Shown here piece by piece: positions 57,059 to 63,957 of a DNA stretch of 64,000 nucleotides (position 1 is its first letter; every line of letters starts with the position of its first letter). The notes beneath the pieces are model-generated. The model worked only from the letters and a program-made list of their open reading frames with translations, did not search any database and had not been told where the DNA came from. This DNA is from JAWLHK01 sp041690355 [NCBI: bacterium] (GTDB lineage: Bacteria > J088 > JAWLBW01), in assembly GCA_041690355.1 (NCBI GenBank), contig JAWLHK010000026.1, forward strand, positions 1 through 64,000. Reading direction: 5' to 3'. The position numbers and the translations under genes were made by a program.

Positions 57059-57406
57059 TCACCCTTGGGTCAACCAGGCCCCGAGACGGTTTCTGATACG
57101 CTGCAGTCTTTCGGCGCCGATATTTCCGATGGCGCCCAGAAGGATGTCCGAATTAATCACAGCAAGTCGAGCACAGCAGATCACGCTGGGAACATGTAAA
57201 CCGCTCTCCCGGAAATCGTCGTCGCGCTCCGTGAGGACTTCATCGAAATCAGGGATGGCATGCCGCAACTGGCTGGAGATCATGCAGATCAGCCGATCGT
57301 CATAGCCGCCGGGGAGCCTGGCCAGAAGGAGGGCGGGACGGAGCTTTCCGCTCGCCAGATTGGCGTGGGGAAACTGAAACAGTACGACCTGTCCCGCTTC
57401 CTTCAC
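57059..57406 (-). CDS. PemK/MazF-family mRNA interferase toxin
   Basis: A 115-residue toxin of a type II toxin-antitoxin pair. It starts MKEAGQVVLFQFPHANLASG, then KLRPALLLARLPG, the RPALVL-type PemK opening, followed by DDRLICMISSQ, PSVICCARLAVINSDILLGA and IGNIGAERLQRIRNRL. The GTG start overlaps the antitoxin stop by GTGA. The reading frame is intact, unlike the other TA genes in the window. Confidence 0.85.
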   Translation of the reverse strand: MKEAGQVVLFQFPHANLASGKLRPALLLARLPGGYDDRLICMISSQLRHAIPDFDEVLTERDDDFRESGLHVPSVICCARLAVINSDILLGAIGNIGAERLQRIRNRLGAWLTQG

Positions 57407-57636
57407 TTGAAAAGGACTCTCAGGTCAGCAGAAGTATAGGCAGGTTCGTCTTCATCGGCCGTTCCTCGCAATGCGGAGTCCAGCGACAGTACTGTCCAGG
57501 CGTGACGTTCCTGGTCGTCGGACCTCCGCGACAGGAACTCGACAAAGTCAAGGACCTCAGATTGCAGCTCGACCGGCATGTCGCGCACCCTGCGCTGAAT
57601 CTGTTCGATCAAGGATGACTCTGGGTTGGTTGCCAT
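57403..57636 (-). CDS. DUF2281-like antitoxin
   Basis: A 77-residue protein with SLIEQIQRRVRDMPVELQSE, then VLDFVEFLSRR, the DUF2281 signature (LxEQIxxRVxxLPxxLQxEVLDFVEFL). The C-terminus (DSALRGTADEDEPAYTSADL) is acidic and would wrap the toxin. First gene of the pair with PemK; likely autoregulated. Confidence 0.85.
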   Translation of the reverse strand: MATNPESSLIEQIQRRVRDMPVELQSEVLDFVEFLSRRSDDQERHAWTVLSLDSALRGTADEDEPAYTSADLRVLFK

Positions 57637-57766
57637 GGCCTCATTCTACCCCGACTGCGCTCCTCGCGCACCGGGCATATCACACATCTCCAAGGGTGAC
57701 GCTGTGCGATGTGGCGGACCTTTGAGGGTCGATCTCCCCCACGGGCATTCACGACGCATTCAGGCC

Positions 57767-57832
57767 GTCGGTCCGGACTTTACCCCGTCGCCAGGAGGGG
57801 GCTGGGCGGACCCGTGGGCTCACTGCGGGAAG
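57767..57832 (+). repeat. ~67-bp dispersed repeat, copy B
   Basis: GTCGGTCCGGACTTTACCCC to CTGCGGGAAG, nearly identical to copy A. The two copies bracket the coiled-coil gene and the DUF2281/PemK module in direct orientation. It is followed by a TTCCGAACCGG block and GGCGTCC heptads (57877-57908). Confidence 0.85.
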
Positions 57833-57859
57833 TGTCGTGTAGCGACGCAACGCCGGCGT

Positions 57860-58432
57860 TCAGGTACGTTCCGAACCGGCGTCCGACGTCCGGCGTCCGG
57901 CGTCCTCTCCCCGGTAGCGGATGACGCGGGCGGGATTGCCGCCGACGATGGCGTAGGGGGGAACGTCCTTCGTGACCACGGCGCCGGCGGCGATGACCGC
58001 TCCCGTGCCGATGCGCGTGCAGCCCGGCGTGATCAGGGCGCGCGCGCCGATCCATACGTCATCCTCGATGACCTGCTGCACCGGCTCGGCCGCCCCCTGA
58101 CGATTCATGGGAACGCTCGTGTCGTCGATGCGGTGGTTCTGGTTCAGGATGAGCACTTCGGGGCCCATCATGACGTCGGCGCCGATGCGGATGTTGTGCG
58201 GCAGGCGGCACTTGATGCCCAGCCCCGAGCGCGCGCCGATGCGCATCCCGCGCGCGGAACCGAAGTGTGCGCCGCGCTCGACGTTCACGCCCGCGCCGAC
58301 CTCATCCGCGGCCGCGCGCAGGCAGAGCCCCCGCAACGCTTTCCCCATGCGCCCCAGCGGGCCCAGCGAGTAGGACGCGGGAAGGCGGCGGGCGACGGCG
58401 TAGTAGACGACCAGTGCGGGAAGGCGGAGCAT
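57860..58432 (-). CDS. hexapeptide-repeat O-acetyltransferase (WcaF/MaA-like)
   Basis: A 190-residue left-handed beta-helix acyltransferase, start [20 protein letters not shown] at 58432. Hexapeptide turns ([30 protein letters not shown]) are followed by the catalytic region [31 protein letters not shown] and [20 protein letters not shown]. It acetylates a sugar, probably in surface polysaccharide. The last ~12 residues ([15 protein letters not shown]) are encoded by the GGCGTCC heptad array and repeat downstream, so the natural end of the protein has been replaced by repeat DNA. Confidence 0.85.
   Translation of the reverse strand: MLRLPALVVYYAVARRLPASYSLGPLGRMGKALRGLCLRAAADEVGAGVNVERGAHFGSARGMRIGARSGLGIKCRLPHNIRIGADVMMGPEVLILNQNHRIDDTSVPMNRQGAAEPVQQVIEDDVWIGARALITPGCTRIGTGAVIAAGAVVTKDVPPYAIVGGNPARVIRYRGEDAGRRTSDAGSERT
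57877..57908. repeat. GGCGTCC/GACGTCC heptad array
   Basis: CCGGCGT/CCGACGT/CCGGCGT/CCGGCGT/CCTC, overlapping the 3' end of the acetyltransferase frame. The GC-type heptads are the same type as at 46801 and 58490. Confidence 0.85.
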
Positions 58433-58876
58433 ACGTGGGGAACAGTATAGCAAGCGGGGGGCGGGGCACGGTAGTCCGGGCCGACGCCGGACGCCGGATA
58501 CAGGACGCCGGACGTCAGACGTCGGACGCCGGTGAAGCGGGTAAGGACAAGACATAGGTACCGCAAGAACTTGGAGAAGCAAGAGCGGACGCTGCTCGCC
58601 GACGCTCGCGGGAGGGACCAGAAAGGAAGACAACAAGAGGTCTTTCCCGCCAACCCAGGGCCCTGCCCTGGGCAAAAGGCCGTCGCCCCTTCAGGGCTCC
58701 GAGGTGGACGGAGGACCTTTCTCGCGGAGCTGGTACCGTCCGCGAAAAAACGAAGACCGGCAGGCAGGCGCGGTCCGCGTCCGTTCCGGCTCAGGAATCA
58801 AGAATCAGGAATCAGGAATCAAAAAGGGGGACCCGCGTTCACGGATCCCCCCTTCGTGGAATCAGGTTCCGATTGC
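58433..58876. repeat. intergenic with heptad arrays (58490-58530 and 58792-58820)
   Basis: No gene. 58490-58530 reads GACGCCG/GATACAG/GACGCCG/GACGTCA/GACGTCG/GACGCCG. 58792-58820 reads CAGGAAT-type heptads, i.e. ATTCCTG on the minus strand, immediately behind the dehydrogenase terminator. A CCCAGGGCCCTGCCCTGGG inverted repeat lies near 58656-58675. Confidence 0.75.
58821..58852 (-). terminator. rho-independent terminator of the acyl-CoA dehydrogenase gene
   Basis: On the minus strand GGGGGATCCG-TGAA-CGCGGGTCCCCC followed by five T, 25 bp after the stop codon. Confidence 0.85.
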
Positions 58877-60514
58877 TCAGGAGAGCGCGGCTTCGACCAG
58901 GCTCTTGGCGACGACGCGCAGGGCGAGCACTTCTTCGGCGCCCTCGAAGATCGAGAGCACGCGGGCGTCGACGAAGTAGCGGCTGACGTTGAACTCTTCG
59001 GCATAGCCCATGCCGCCGTGGATCTGCATGGCTTCGCGGGCGACCCACTCGGCCTGCTTACAGGCGAACAGCTTGACCATGCTCGACTCCATCTGGCCGT
59101 TCCCCTCGTCGACCAGGCGCGCGGCCTGGTAGGTGAACTGACGGATGACGTGAATCAGCATGGCCATGCGCGCGATCTTGTACTGCGTGAGCGGATAGTT
59201 GAACTCGGGCTGCCCGAAGATCTTGCGCTCCTGCGCATACGTGAAGCCCGCTTCGTAGGCCGCCTGCATGACCCCGAGCGCGCGCGCGGCGGTCTGGAGG
59301 CGGCCGCCGGCGAACCCGGCCATCTGCAGATAGAACCCCTTGCCGAGTCCCGCTTCGCCGCCCACGAGGTTCTTCTCGGGCACGAAGTAGTTGTCGAAGT
59401 TCACTTCGTAGGAGTGCATGCCGCGGTAGCCGAGCGTCGCGATGGCGCGGCCGCTGATCGATCCGCCTTCGGGCTGCTTGTACTCGAAGTCGTGCCCTTC
59501 GAAGACCGGCTTCTCGGCGAGCAGGATGCTGAGCCCCTTGTGCTTCGACTTCGGATCGGGATTCGTGCGGCAGAGCACGAGCAGCACGTTGGCGCGGCCG
59601 GCAAAGGTGCACCAGGTCTTCGTGCCGTTGATGATCCAGCCGCCGTCGGTCTTCGTCGCGGCGACCTTGAGGCCGGCCACGTCCGAGCCGAAGTCCGGCT
59701 CGGTCACGGCCACGCCGGCCATGACTTCGCCCGAGGCCAGCTTGGGGAGCCACTCCTGTTTCTGCTCTTCGGTTCCGCCCTTGAGCAAGGCCTTGGAGAG
59801 AATTTCGGGACGCGTGATCAGCGAACCGGCGGCGGCAAGCGAGCCGCGCGACAGCTCTTCGGTCACGACGACCATGCCGACGTTGTCGGTCTGGAAGCCG
59901 CCGTACTGCTCGGGAATGGCGATGCCGAACGTGCCCATCTCGGCCAAGCCCTGGATGATCTCTTCGGGAACCAGCAGGTCGTGACGGTGAATCTTCTCGG
60001 CCAGCGGCATGACCTTGTCGACGGCGAACTTGCGGAACGGGTCGCGGATCGCTTCCTGATCTTCGGTCAGCCCGAGGATCGCCGTCTTGCCCTCGGCCAG
60101 GTCCTTCGCGACCGTTTCGTACTGCTCGGGGGCGAGCCACTTGTCCGTATAGGCGCGCACAGCCGGCGCGTCGAGCGCGGCAGACAGCTGCTCGATCGTC
60201 ACGCCGTAGGCCTGCGGACGCGCGGCGACGCGGGTGCGGATGTTCTGCACCGTTTCGGCGAGAAACATGTGCGCGAAGGTCTCCTCCAGTTCCCCCTGGC
60301 GGCCGGCGCGCTCGACGAACGCGAACGCTTCGGACGCGGCCTGCACTTCGGCGACCATGTAGGCGTATTCGAAGGCGGCCAGCTGGTGGCGGTCGAGCTT
60401 GGCGACGGAAATCTGTCCATTGTCAGCGCTCGCCGAGGCCAGAAAGGCGCCGACGGCATCGCAGATTTTCTGGGCGGCATCCAGAGCGGGCTGGGCGTCT
60501 TGGGGAAGAGGCAT
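58877..60514 (-). CDS. mcd: acyl-CoA dehydrogenase, probable (2S)-methylsuccinyl-CoA dehydrogenase
   Basis: A 545-residue FAD flavoprotein. It is longer than ordinary acyl-CoA dehydrogenases (about 380) because of a ~150-residue N-terminal helical extension, as in (2S)-methylsuccinyl-CoA dehydrogenase (Mcd) of the ethylmalonyl-CoA pathway. Core marks: AGVAVTEPDFGSDVAGLKVA, WIINGTKTWCTFAGRANVLL, GYRGMHSYEVNFDNYFVPEK, QIHGGMGYAEEFNVSRYFVD, ILSIFEGAEEV-like LSIFEGAEEVLALRVV. The neighbour is an HpcH/HpaI lyase that could cleave beta-methylmalyl-CoA, a later step of the same pathway. Specificity is inferred from length and neighbour. Confidence 0.82.
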   Translation of the reverse strand: MPLPQDAQPALDAAQKICDAVGAFLASASADNGQISVAKLDRHQLAAFEYAYMVAEVQAASEAFAFVERAGRQGELEETFAHMFLAETVQNIRTRVAARPQAYGVTIEQLSAALDAPAVRAYTDKWLAPEQYETVAKDLAEGKTAILGLTEDQEAIRDPFRKFAVDKVMPLAEKIHRHDLLVPEEIIQGLAEMGTFGIAIPEQYGGFQTDNVGMVVVTEELSRGSLAAAGSLITRPEILSKALLKGGTEEQKQEWLPKLASGEVMAGVAVTEPDFGSDVAGLKVAATKTDGGWIINGTKTWCTFAGRANVLLVLCRTNPDPKSKHKGLSILLAEKPVFEGHDFEYKQPEGGSISGRAIATLGYRGMHSYEVNFDNYFVPEKNLVGGEAGLGKGFYLQMAGFAGGRLQTAARALGVMQAAYEAGFTYAQERKIFGQPEFNYPLTQYKIARMAMLIHVIRQFTYQAARLVDEGNGQMESSMVKLFACKQAEWVAREAMQIHGGMGYAEEFNVSRYFVDARVLSIFEGAEEVLALRVVAKSLVEAALS

Positions 60515-60573
60515 GGGTTTCTTCCAGGTAAAGCAGGGTTAAGGAATTCGAATGCGCGGAAAAGTTCCGCGTG

Positions 60574-60620
60574 AAAAAAAGAGCCGCCCCGGCGGAAAAG
60601 GGTTCCGCGGGGCGGCCGTG
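60574..60620 (-). terminator. strong terminator between the lyase and mcd genes
   Basis: On the minus strand GCCGCCCCGCGGAA pairs with TTCCGCCGGGGCGGC and is followed by seven T (60574-60580). It lies just after the lyase stop, so mcd probably has its own promoter or depends on read-through. Confidence 0.85.
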
Positions 60621-60623
60621 GAA

Positions 60624-61622
60624 TCAGACCGGCTGCGCCAGCCAGCCCTTGACCTCTTCGGGAAGGGCCAGGCCAGAAACGTGGGCGCGCTGCACCAGCT
60701 CCCAGAAGTAGCGGTAGGTGGCGCGATCGTGCAGGTCGCCCTTGTACTGAATCGGGCCCCAATTGACCTTCTGGGCCTCGATGAGAATCTGGGCGCCGTC
60801 CTGCACTTCGGAGTAGTCGGGCTGCATGGCCGCGACGATCGAATCGATCTGCAGGGGATAAATCGACCACATGCGCAGGAAGCCGAACTCGTTACGGGCG
60901 CGGCTGGCGTCCTGGTAGGTCTGGTAGACGTTCTTGAGGTCGAGCGTCACGTTGTGGGCCGGGATGACGCCGTTCGTGAGCGCGGCGGCGACCATCTCGC
61001 TCTTGGCGCGATGGAGCAGGGCGTGGTCGAACTGGCCCGGGCTCTTCATGGCCGAGGCGGGGATGGCGCCGTGGTGGCCCGAGATGAAGTCCATCAGACC
61101 GAAGTCGAGCACCTGCAGCCAGGGAAGCTTGGCGATGTCCCAGACTTCGTGCAGCGCGCCGTGCGTTTCGATCAGCACGTGGATGGGAATCTCACGCTTG
61201 ATGCCCGCCTTGGCGGCCGTCTTCTGGATGTAGTCGATGACTTCGGCGACCTGGGCGGCCTTCGTGGGCTTCGGGATCGTGATGTAGGCGAGCCGCTCGC
61301 CGGCGCCGGGAACGAGGATGTCGACGTCCTGCTTCCACAGGGCGTGTTCGGGATCGTGGATGCGCACGCCGGCCTGGTTGCGCTTGTTCAGGTCGCTGTT
61401 GACCATGCGCACGACCATCTCGGCATGCTCTTTCTCCTTGCCGGCCTGCGCGCCGTCTTCACAGTCGCAGGTGATGTCGAAGACGCCGCCCTTCTTGTCC
61501 TGCAGTTCGAGGGCTTTCGTGATCAGCTTCTCCGAGCCGGCGAAGTGCTCGCAGGCGGGGATGATCGGGAAGGGCTTTTCGCCTTCGAACAGGGCGTCGT
61601 TGGGATGAATCAGAGCGCTCAT
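60624..61622 (-). CDS. HpcH/HpaI aldolase/citrate-lyase family, probable (beta-methyl)malyl-CoA lyase
   Basis: A 332-residue TIM-barrel lyase, start MSALIHPNDALFEGEKPFPI at 61622 (GGAG upstream). Motifs: PACEHFAGSEKLITKALEL, DITCDCEDGAQAGKEKEHAE (CoA/metal site Glu-Asp), VRIHDPEHALWKQDVD, IHVLIETHGALHEVWDIAKL, LDFGLMDFISGHHGAIPASA and FLRMWSIYPLQIDSIVAAMQ. Family members cleave 2-methylmalyl- or malyl-CoA-type esters. Adjacent mcd supports a role in the ethylmalonyl-CoA pathway, although this subfamily is divergent from the best-studied Mcl enzymes. Confidence 0.78.
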   Translation of the reverse strand: MSALIHPNDALFEGEKPFPIIPACEHFAGSEKLITKALELQDKKGGVFDITCDCEDGAQAGKEKEHAEMVVRMVNSDLNKRNQAGVRIHDPEHALWKQDVDILVPGAGERLAYITIPKPTKAAQVAEVIDYIQKTAAKAGIKREIPIHVLIETHGALHEVWDIAKLPWLQVLDFGLMDFISGHHGAIPASAMKSPGQFDHALLHRAKSEMVAAALTNGVIPAHNVTLDLKNVYQTYQDASRARNEFGFLRMWSIYPLQIDSIVAAMQPDYSEVQDGAQILIEAQKVNWGPIQYKGDLHDRATYRYFWELVQRAHVSGLALPEEVKGWLAQPV

Positions 61623-62036
61623 GGCAGAATCTCCGCGCGCAGGTCCGGGACCCGCGGTTCTGGTGGCAAGGTTACGTCGCAAAATCCGGGGCCATACCCG
61701 CTCGCGCGAGTCGGCCTTCGAAAACCGGGCAAAATGATTATTTTATCCGGGTCTGACGGGGTGCGTCAAACGTTTCTCCTCGTACCCGCGCGGGGGTTGG
61801 GCACTCTCCGACCTCATCGCTCCGGCCGTCAAAAAGGACCGGGCATTTCACGCGGAGCCGCGGAGACGCGGAGAGGAAATACTCAGCAGGAGCGCTTCTT
61901 TACATTCTGAAAGCGAGCCCTCACCCTATCCCGTAACCTCGTCCTGGCCGGATGATTTTCCTCAGAAAATGTCCTTGTTTCTCTCCGCGACTCCGCGGCT
62001 CCGCGTGGGATAGGCACTCCCCCACCTACGCGAGGA
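61623..62036. repeat. gap with 27-bp heptad inverted pair (61849-61875 / 61981-62007)
   Basis: No gene. The left arm 61849-61875 is CACGCGGAGCCGCGGAG followed by ACGCGGAGAG. The right arm 61981-62007 is its reverse complement with one mismatch. Each arm is about four CGCGGAG-type heptads. The 105-bp interior has no frame. The geometry is the same as the S23 cassette ends at 16313 and 16836. Confidence 0.8.
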
Positions 62037-62071
62037 CAAAAAAAGACGCCGGGGGGATGTTCCCGGCGTCT
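62037..62071 (-). terminator. rho-independent terminator of htpX
   Basis: On the minus strand AGACGCCGGG pairs with CCCGGCGTCT and is followed by seven T, 22 bp after the htpX stop. Confidence 0.9.
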
Positions 62072-62093
62072 GGAATTCAGGCGGATACGGCGC

Positions 62094-62990
62094 TCAGCCC
62101 ATCGAGACCGGACCCATCTCGAGCCGGCGGATACGCTCCGCGAGCGGCGGGTGGGTCGAGAGCATCGCCATGAGGCGGCCCGGGTTCGAGATCTTGAGCG
62201 AGGCGACCGCGGCCTGCCGGTCGTCGACCACGGCGGGGCCGTTCGCCAGGGCGCGCAGGGCCGCGATCATCTTCTCGCGGCCGGCCAGGCGTGCGCCCCC
62301 TTCGTCGGCGCGGAACTCACGCCAGCGCGAGAAGAAGGCGATCACGAACATGCCCAGGAAGCTGAAGGCGATCTGCAGCACGATGACGGCGATGAGGTGC
62401 ACCATGAAGCGCGCCTCTTCGCGCACCTGCTGGCTGATGACCCACGCGATGATGCGGGCGAAGAACATCACGAAGGCGTTGACCACCCCCTGGATGAGCG
62501 TCATGGTGACCATGTCGCCGTTGGCGATGTGGGCGACCTCATGTCCGAGCACGCCTTCGACCGCGTCGCGATCCATGCGGTGCAGCAGGCCGCTCGAGAC
62601 GGCGACGAGCGAGCGGTTCTTTGTCGGCCCGGTGGCGAACGCGTTGACCTCGGGACTGTCGTAGACCCCCACCTGCGGCATCTTCTGCAGGCCGGCCCCC
62701 TGCGCGAGGCGGTAGACCGTCTGCAGCAGCGCCTGCGCCTGCGGATCGCGGGTTTCGGGGTCGATGACCTTGACCCCCATCATCCACTTCGCCATGATGC
62801 GCGACAGCGCCAGCGAAATGAAGGCGCCGCCCATGCCCCAGACGAGGCAGAAGATCAGCAGGGCTTCGTAATTGATCCCCTGCGCCGTCAGATAGGGCTG
62901 CACGCCCAGCAGCGACAGCACGATGGAGATCGTCGTGAGGACGAGAACGTTGATGGCGACGAACAGTGCGATGCGTTTCAGCATGGCCAT
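62094..62990 (-). CDS. htpX: HtpX-family membrane zinc metalloprotease
   Basis: A 298-residue inner-membrane protease for quality control of misfolded membrane proteins. Two N-terminal TM helices (about 5-30 and 40-62), zinc motif HEVAH (150-154) in EGVLGHEVAHIANGDMVTMT, two further hydrophobic segments (about 163-215), EFRADEGGARLAG carrying the third ligand Glu, and the C-terminal STHPPLAERIRRLE. Typical length. The start could be either Met1 or Met3. It lies 69 bp downstream of a small ORF behind a Mn2+-type riboswitch and may be part of that transcript. Confidence 0.93.
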   Translation of the reverse strand: MAMLKRIALFVAINVLVLTTISIVLSLLGVQPYLTAQGINYEALLIFCLVWGMGGAFISLALSRIMAKWMMGVKVIDPETRDPQAQALLQTVYRLAQGAGLQKMPQVGVYDSPEVNAFATGPTKNRSLVAVSSGLLHRMDRDAVEGVLGHEVAHIANGDMVTMTLIQGVVNAFVMFFARIIAWVISQQVREEARFMVHLIAVIVLQIAFSFLGMFVIAFFSRWREFRADEGGARLAGREKMIAALRALANGPAVVDDRQAAVASLKISNPGRLMAMLSTHPPLAERIRRLEMGPVSMG

Positions 62991-63059
62991 GGTGTTATCG
63001 GGCTCCTTGACCCTGGATGGTACTTTCCTAAACGATACCAGACTGTGACCGCGCAGGTG

Positions 63060-63314
63060 TCAAGCTGCGCGCAGAAAACGGTTCCGTCGGCGGCGCAAGG
63101 CCCCGAGCAGCCGGCGCACGGCGCGCACGCCGCTGCCGCGAAGCGGTTCGAACGGGCGCGTCCGGTGACGGACTTCGCGGGCGGGATGAGACACCCTCTC
63201 CGAGCGCACGGGCGCTCCCCAGAGGGCGCCGCTGGCTACCGCATGCCGGTCGACGTGCACCGGCCCGGCGAAGATGAACGCCGTATGAATCATCGGAATG
63301 TTCCGCATAACCAT
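63060..63314 (-). CDS. small Arg-rich protein downstream of a Mn2+ riboswitch
   Basis: An 84-residue protein, unrecognised. The ATG at 63314 is preceded by GAGGAGGAGGTA, one of the strongest ribosome binding sites in the window. The N-terminus is moderately hydrophobic (MVMRNIPMIHTAFIFAGPVH); the rest is basic, ending RRLLGALRRRRNRFLRAA. It does not resemble MntP, UPF0016, YkoY or P-type ATPases, the usual products behind this riboswitch. It may be a small effector of Mn stress or a leader ORF for htpX. It could also be fortuitous, but the ribosome binding site argues for translation. Confidence 0.55.
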   Translation of the reverse strand: MVMRNIPMIHTAFIFAGPVHVDRHAVASGALWGAPVRSERVSHPAREVRHRTRPFEPLRGSGVRAVRRLLGALRRRRNRFLRAA

Positions 63315-63367
63315 TACCTCCTCCTCTTCCCCGCCGGACCTGACGCCCAATCGAGGGAAACCTCCTG

Positions 63368-63425
63368 AAAAAAAACAAAAGACCGCTATCCGAGCCTTGT
63401 CCAAAGGACGGCCGGATAGAGGTCT
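63368..63425 (-). terminator. terminator of the riboswitch expression platform
   Basis: On the minus strand AGACC-T-CTATCCG...GTCC-TTT-GGAC...CGGATAG-C-GGTCT followed by TTTGTTTTTTTT. Its 5' arm (AGACCTCT) is also the 3' strand of riboswitch helix P1, so the two structures exclude each other. Ligand binding should prevent termination. Confidence 0.85.
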
Positions 63426-63510
63426 TGCGACTTCGCGAGCCGGTCCGGGGTTTTCACCCGTCTTGACGAACCGGCCGACCGCTATTTGCGGCCCGCTACT
63501 CCCCTCTCAG
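63417..63510 (-). ncRNA. yybP-ykoY (Mn2+) riboswitch
   Basis: The minus strand carries the family hallmarks: a P1 arm CTGAGAGG running into GGGGAGTAGC, a two-hairpin body (GCCGCAAATAGCGG and CCGG...CCGG stems) and the closing GCAAGACCTCT that pairs back to GAGAGG. yybP-ykoY RNAs sense Mn2+ and turn on Mn-export or related genes. Here the downstream gene is a small basic ORF followed by htpX. Confidence 0.85.
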
Positions 63511-63523
63511 GATCAACGGTTTC

Positions 63524-63553
63524 ACTATAGCAGCGCGTCCCGGGCCCGCGCAA
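63524..63553 (-). promoter_or_regulatory. putative sigma-70-type promoter of the riboswitch transcript
   Basis: On the minus strand TTGCGC (63548-63553), an 18-bp spacer and TATAGT (63524-63529). Predicted transcription start about 63517, a few bases before the aptamer. Confidence 0.55.
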
Positions 63554-63642
63554 GCAGTCGGCGCCACTTTCGGCAGAGCGCGAGGGCACCGGGCGCTGGT
63601 CCCTGGGCGCTGGGAGTCACTTGCGTCTTCGGCAGGTATCGA

Positions 63643-63810
63643 ATCCGATCGTATCGAGCCGACAGTGGGAGGCAGCGCCTGGAGCCTGGCGAGACAGGGC
63701 CGTGGGCATCCAGGCCCGCTCCCTCGCTGTCGCGTCGACTCCGTTCCCGCCGTCAGCTCGGGACGAACGGGATGAAATCGTCAATCGTCAATTGAAAATT
63801 GTCAATTGAA
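63643..63810 (+). repeat. dispersed ~190-bp repeat, copy 3, with heptad tail
   Basis: From CCGATCGTATCGAGCCGACA through CCCTCGCTGTCGCG (63721) and GTCAGCTCGGGACGAACGG (63752) to AAATCGT/CAATCGT/CAATTGA/AAATTGT/CAATTGA (63775-63810). It ends 24 bp before the trp leader start, so the repeat occupies the trp promoter region. A GGGCGCT/GGTCCCT/GGGCGCT heptad piece lies at 63592-63615. Confidence 0.85.
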
Positions 63811-63833
63811 GGTGTCTCTGGTAGCCTGATGGC

Positions 63834-63887
63834 ATGTTCACGACCTGCATCCCTTCGCGCCAGTGGTGGTGGCTGCCCAACCGGTAG
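63834..63887 (+). CDS. trpL: trp operon leader peptide
   Basis: A 17-residue leader, MFTTCIPSRQWWWLPNR then TAG, with three consecutive Trp codons (63864-63872). It is followed directly by mutually exclusive RNA hairpins, the classic layout of ribosome-mediated attenuation of a tryptophan biosynthesis operon. The peptide senses charged tRNA-Trp. The structural gene (trpE expected) must lie beyond the window edge. The ribosome binding site is weak. Confidence 0.9.
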   Translation: MFTTCIPSRQWWWLPNR

Positions 63888-63957
63888 CCGCTCGCTGAAC
63901 GACTGTATGCATCAACGGGCCGCGGCTACCTTCGGGTTCCCGCGGCCTGCGCGTTTT
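63871..63957 (+). promoter_or_regulatory. trp attenuator (pause, antiterminator and terminator hairpins)
   Basis: 1:2 hairpin: GGCTGCC (63871-63877) with GGTAGCC (63883-63889). 2:3 antiterminator: GGTAGCCGC (63883-63891) with GCGGCTACC (63922-63930), a perfect 9 bp. 3:4 terminator: GGCCGCGG (63918-63925) with CCGCGGCC (63940-63947), with an inner ACC-TTCG-GGT, followed by GCGTTTTCG. Segment 2 overlaps the leader stop codon. A ribosome stalled on the Trp codons would mask segment 1 and favour 2:3. Confidence 0.9.
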
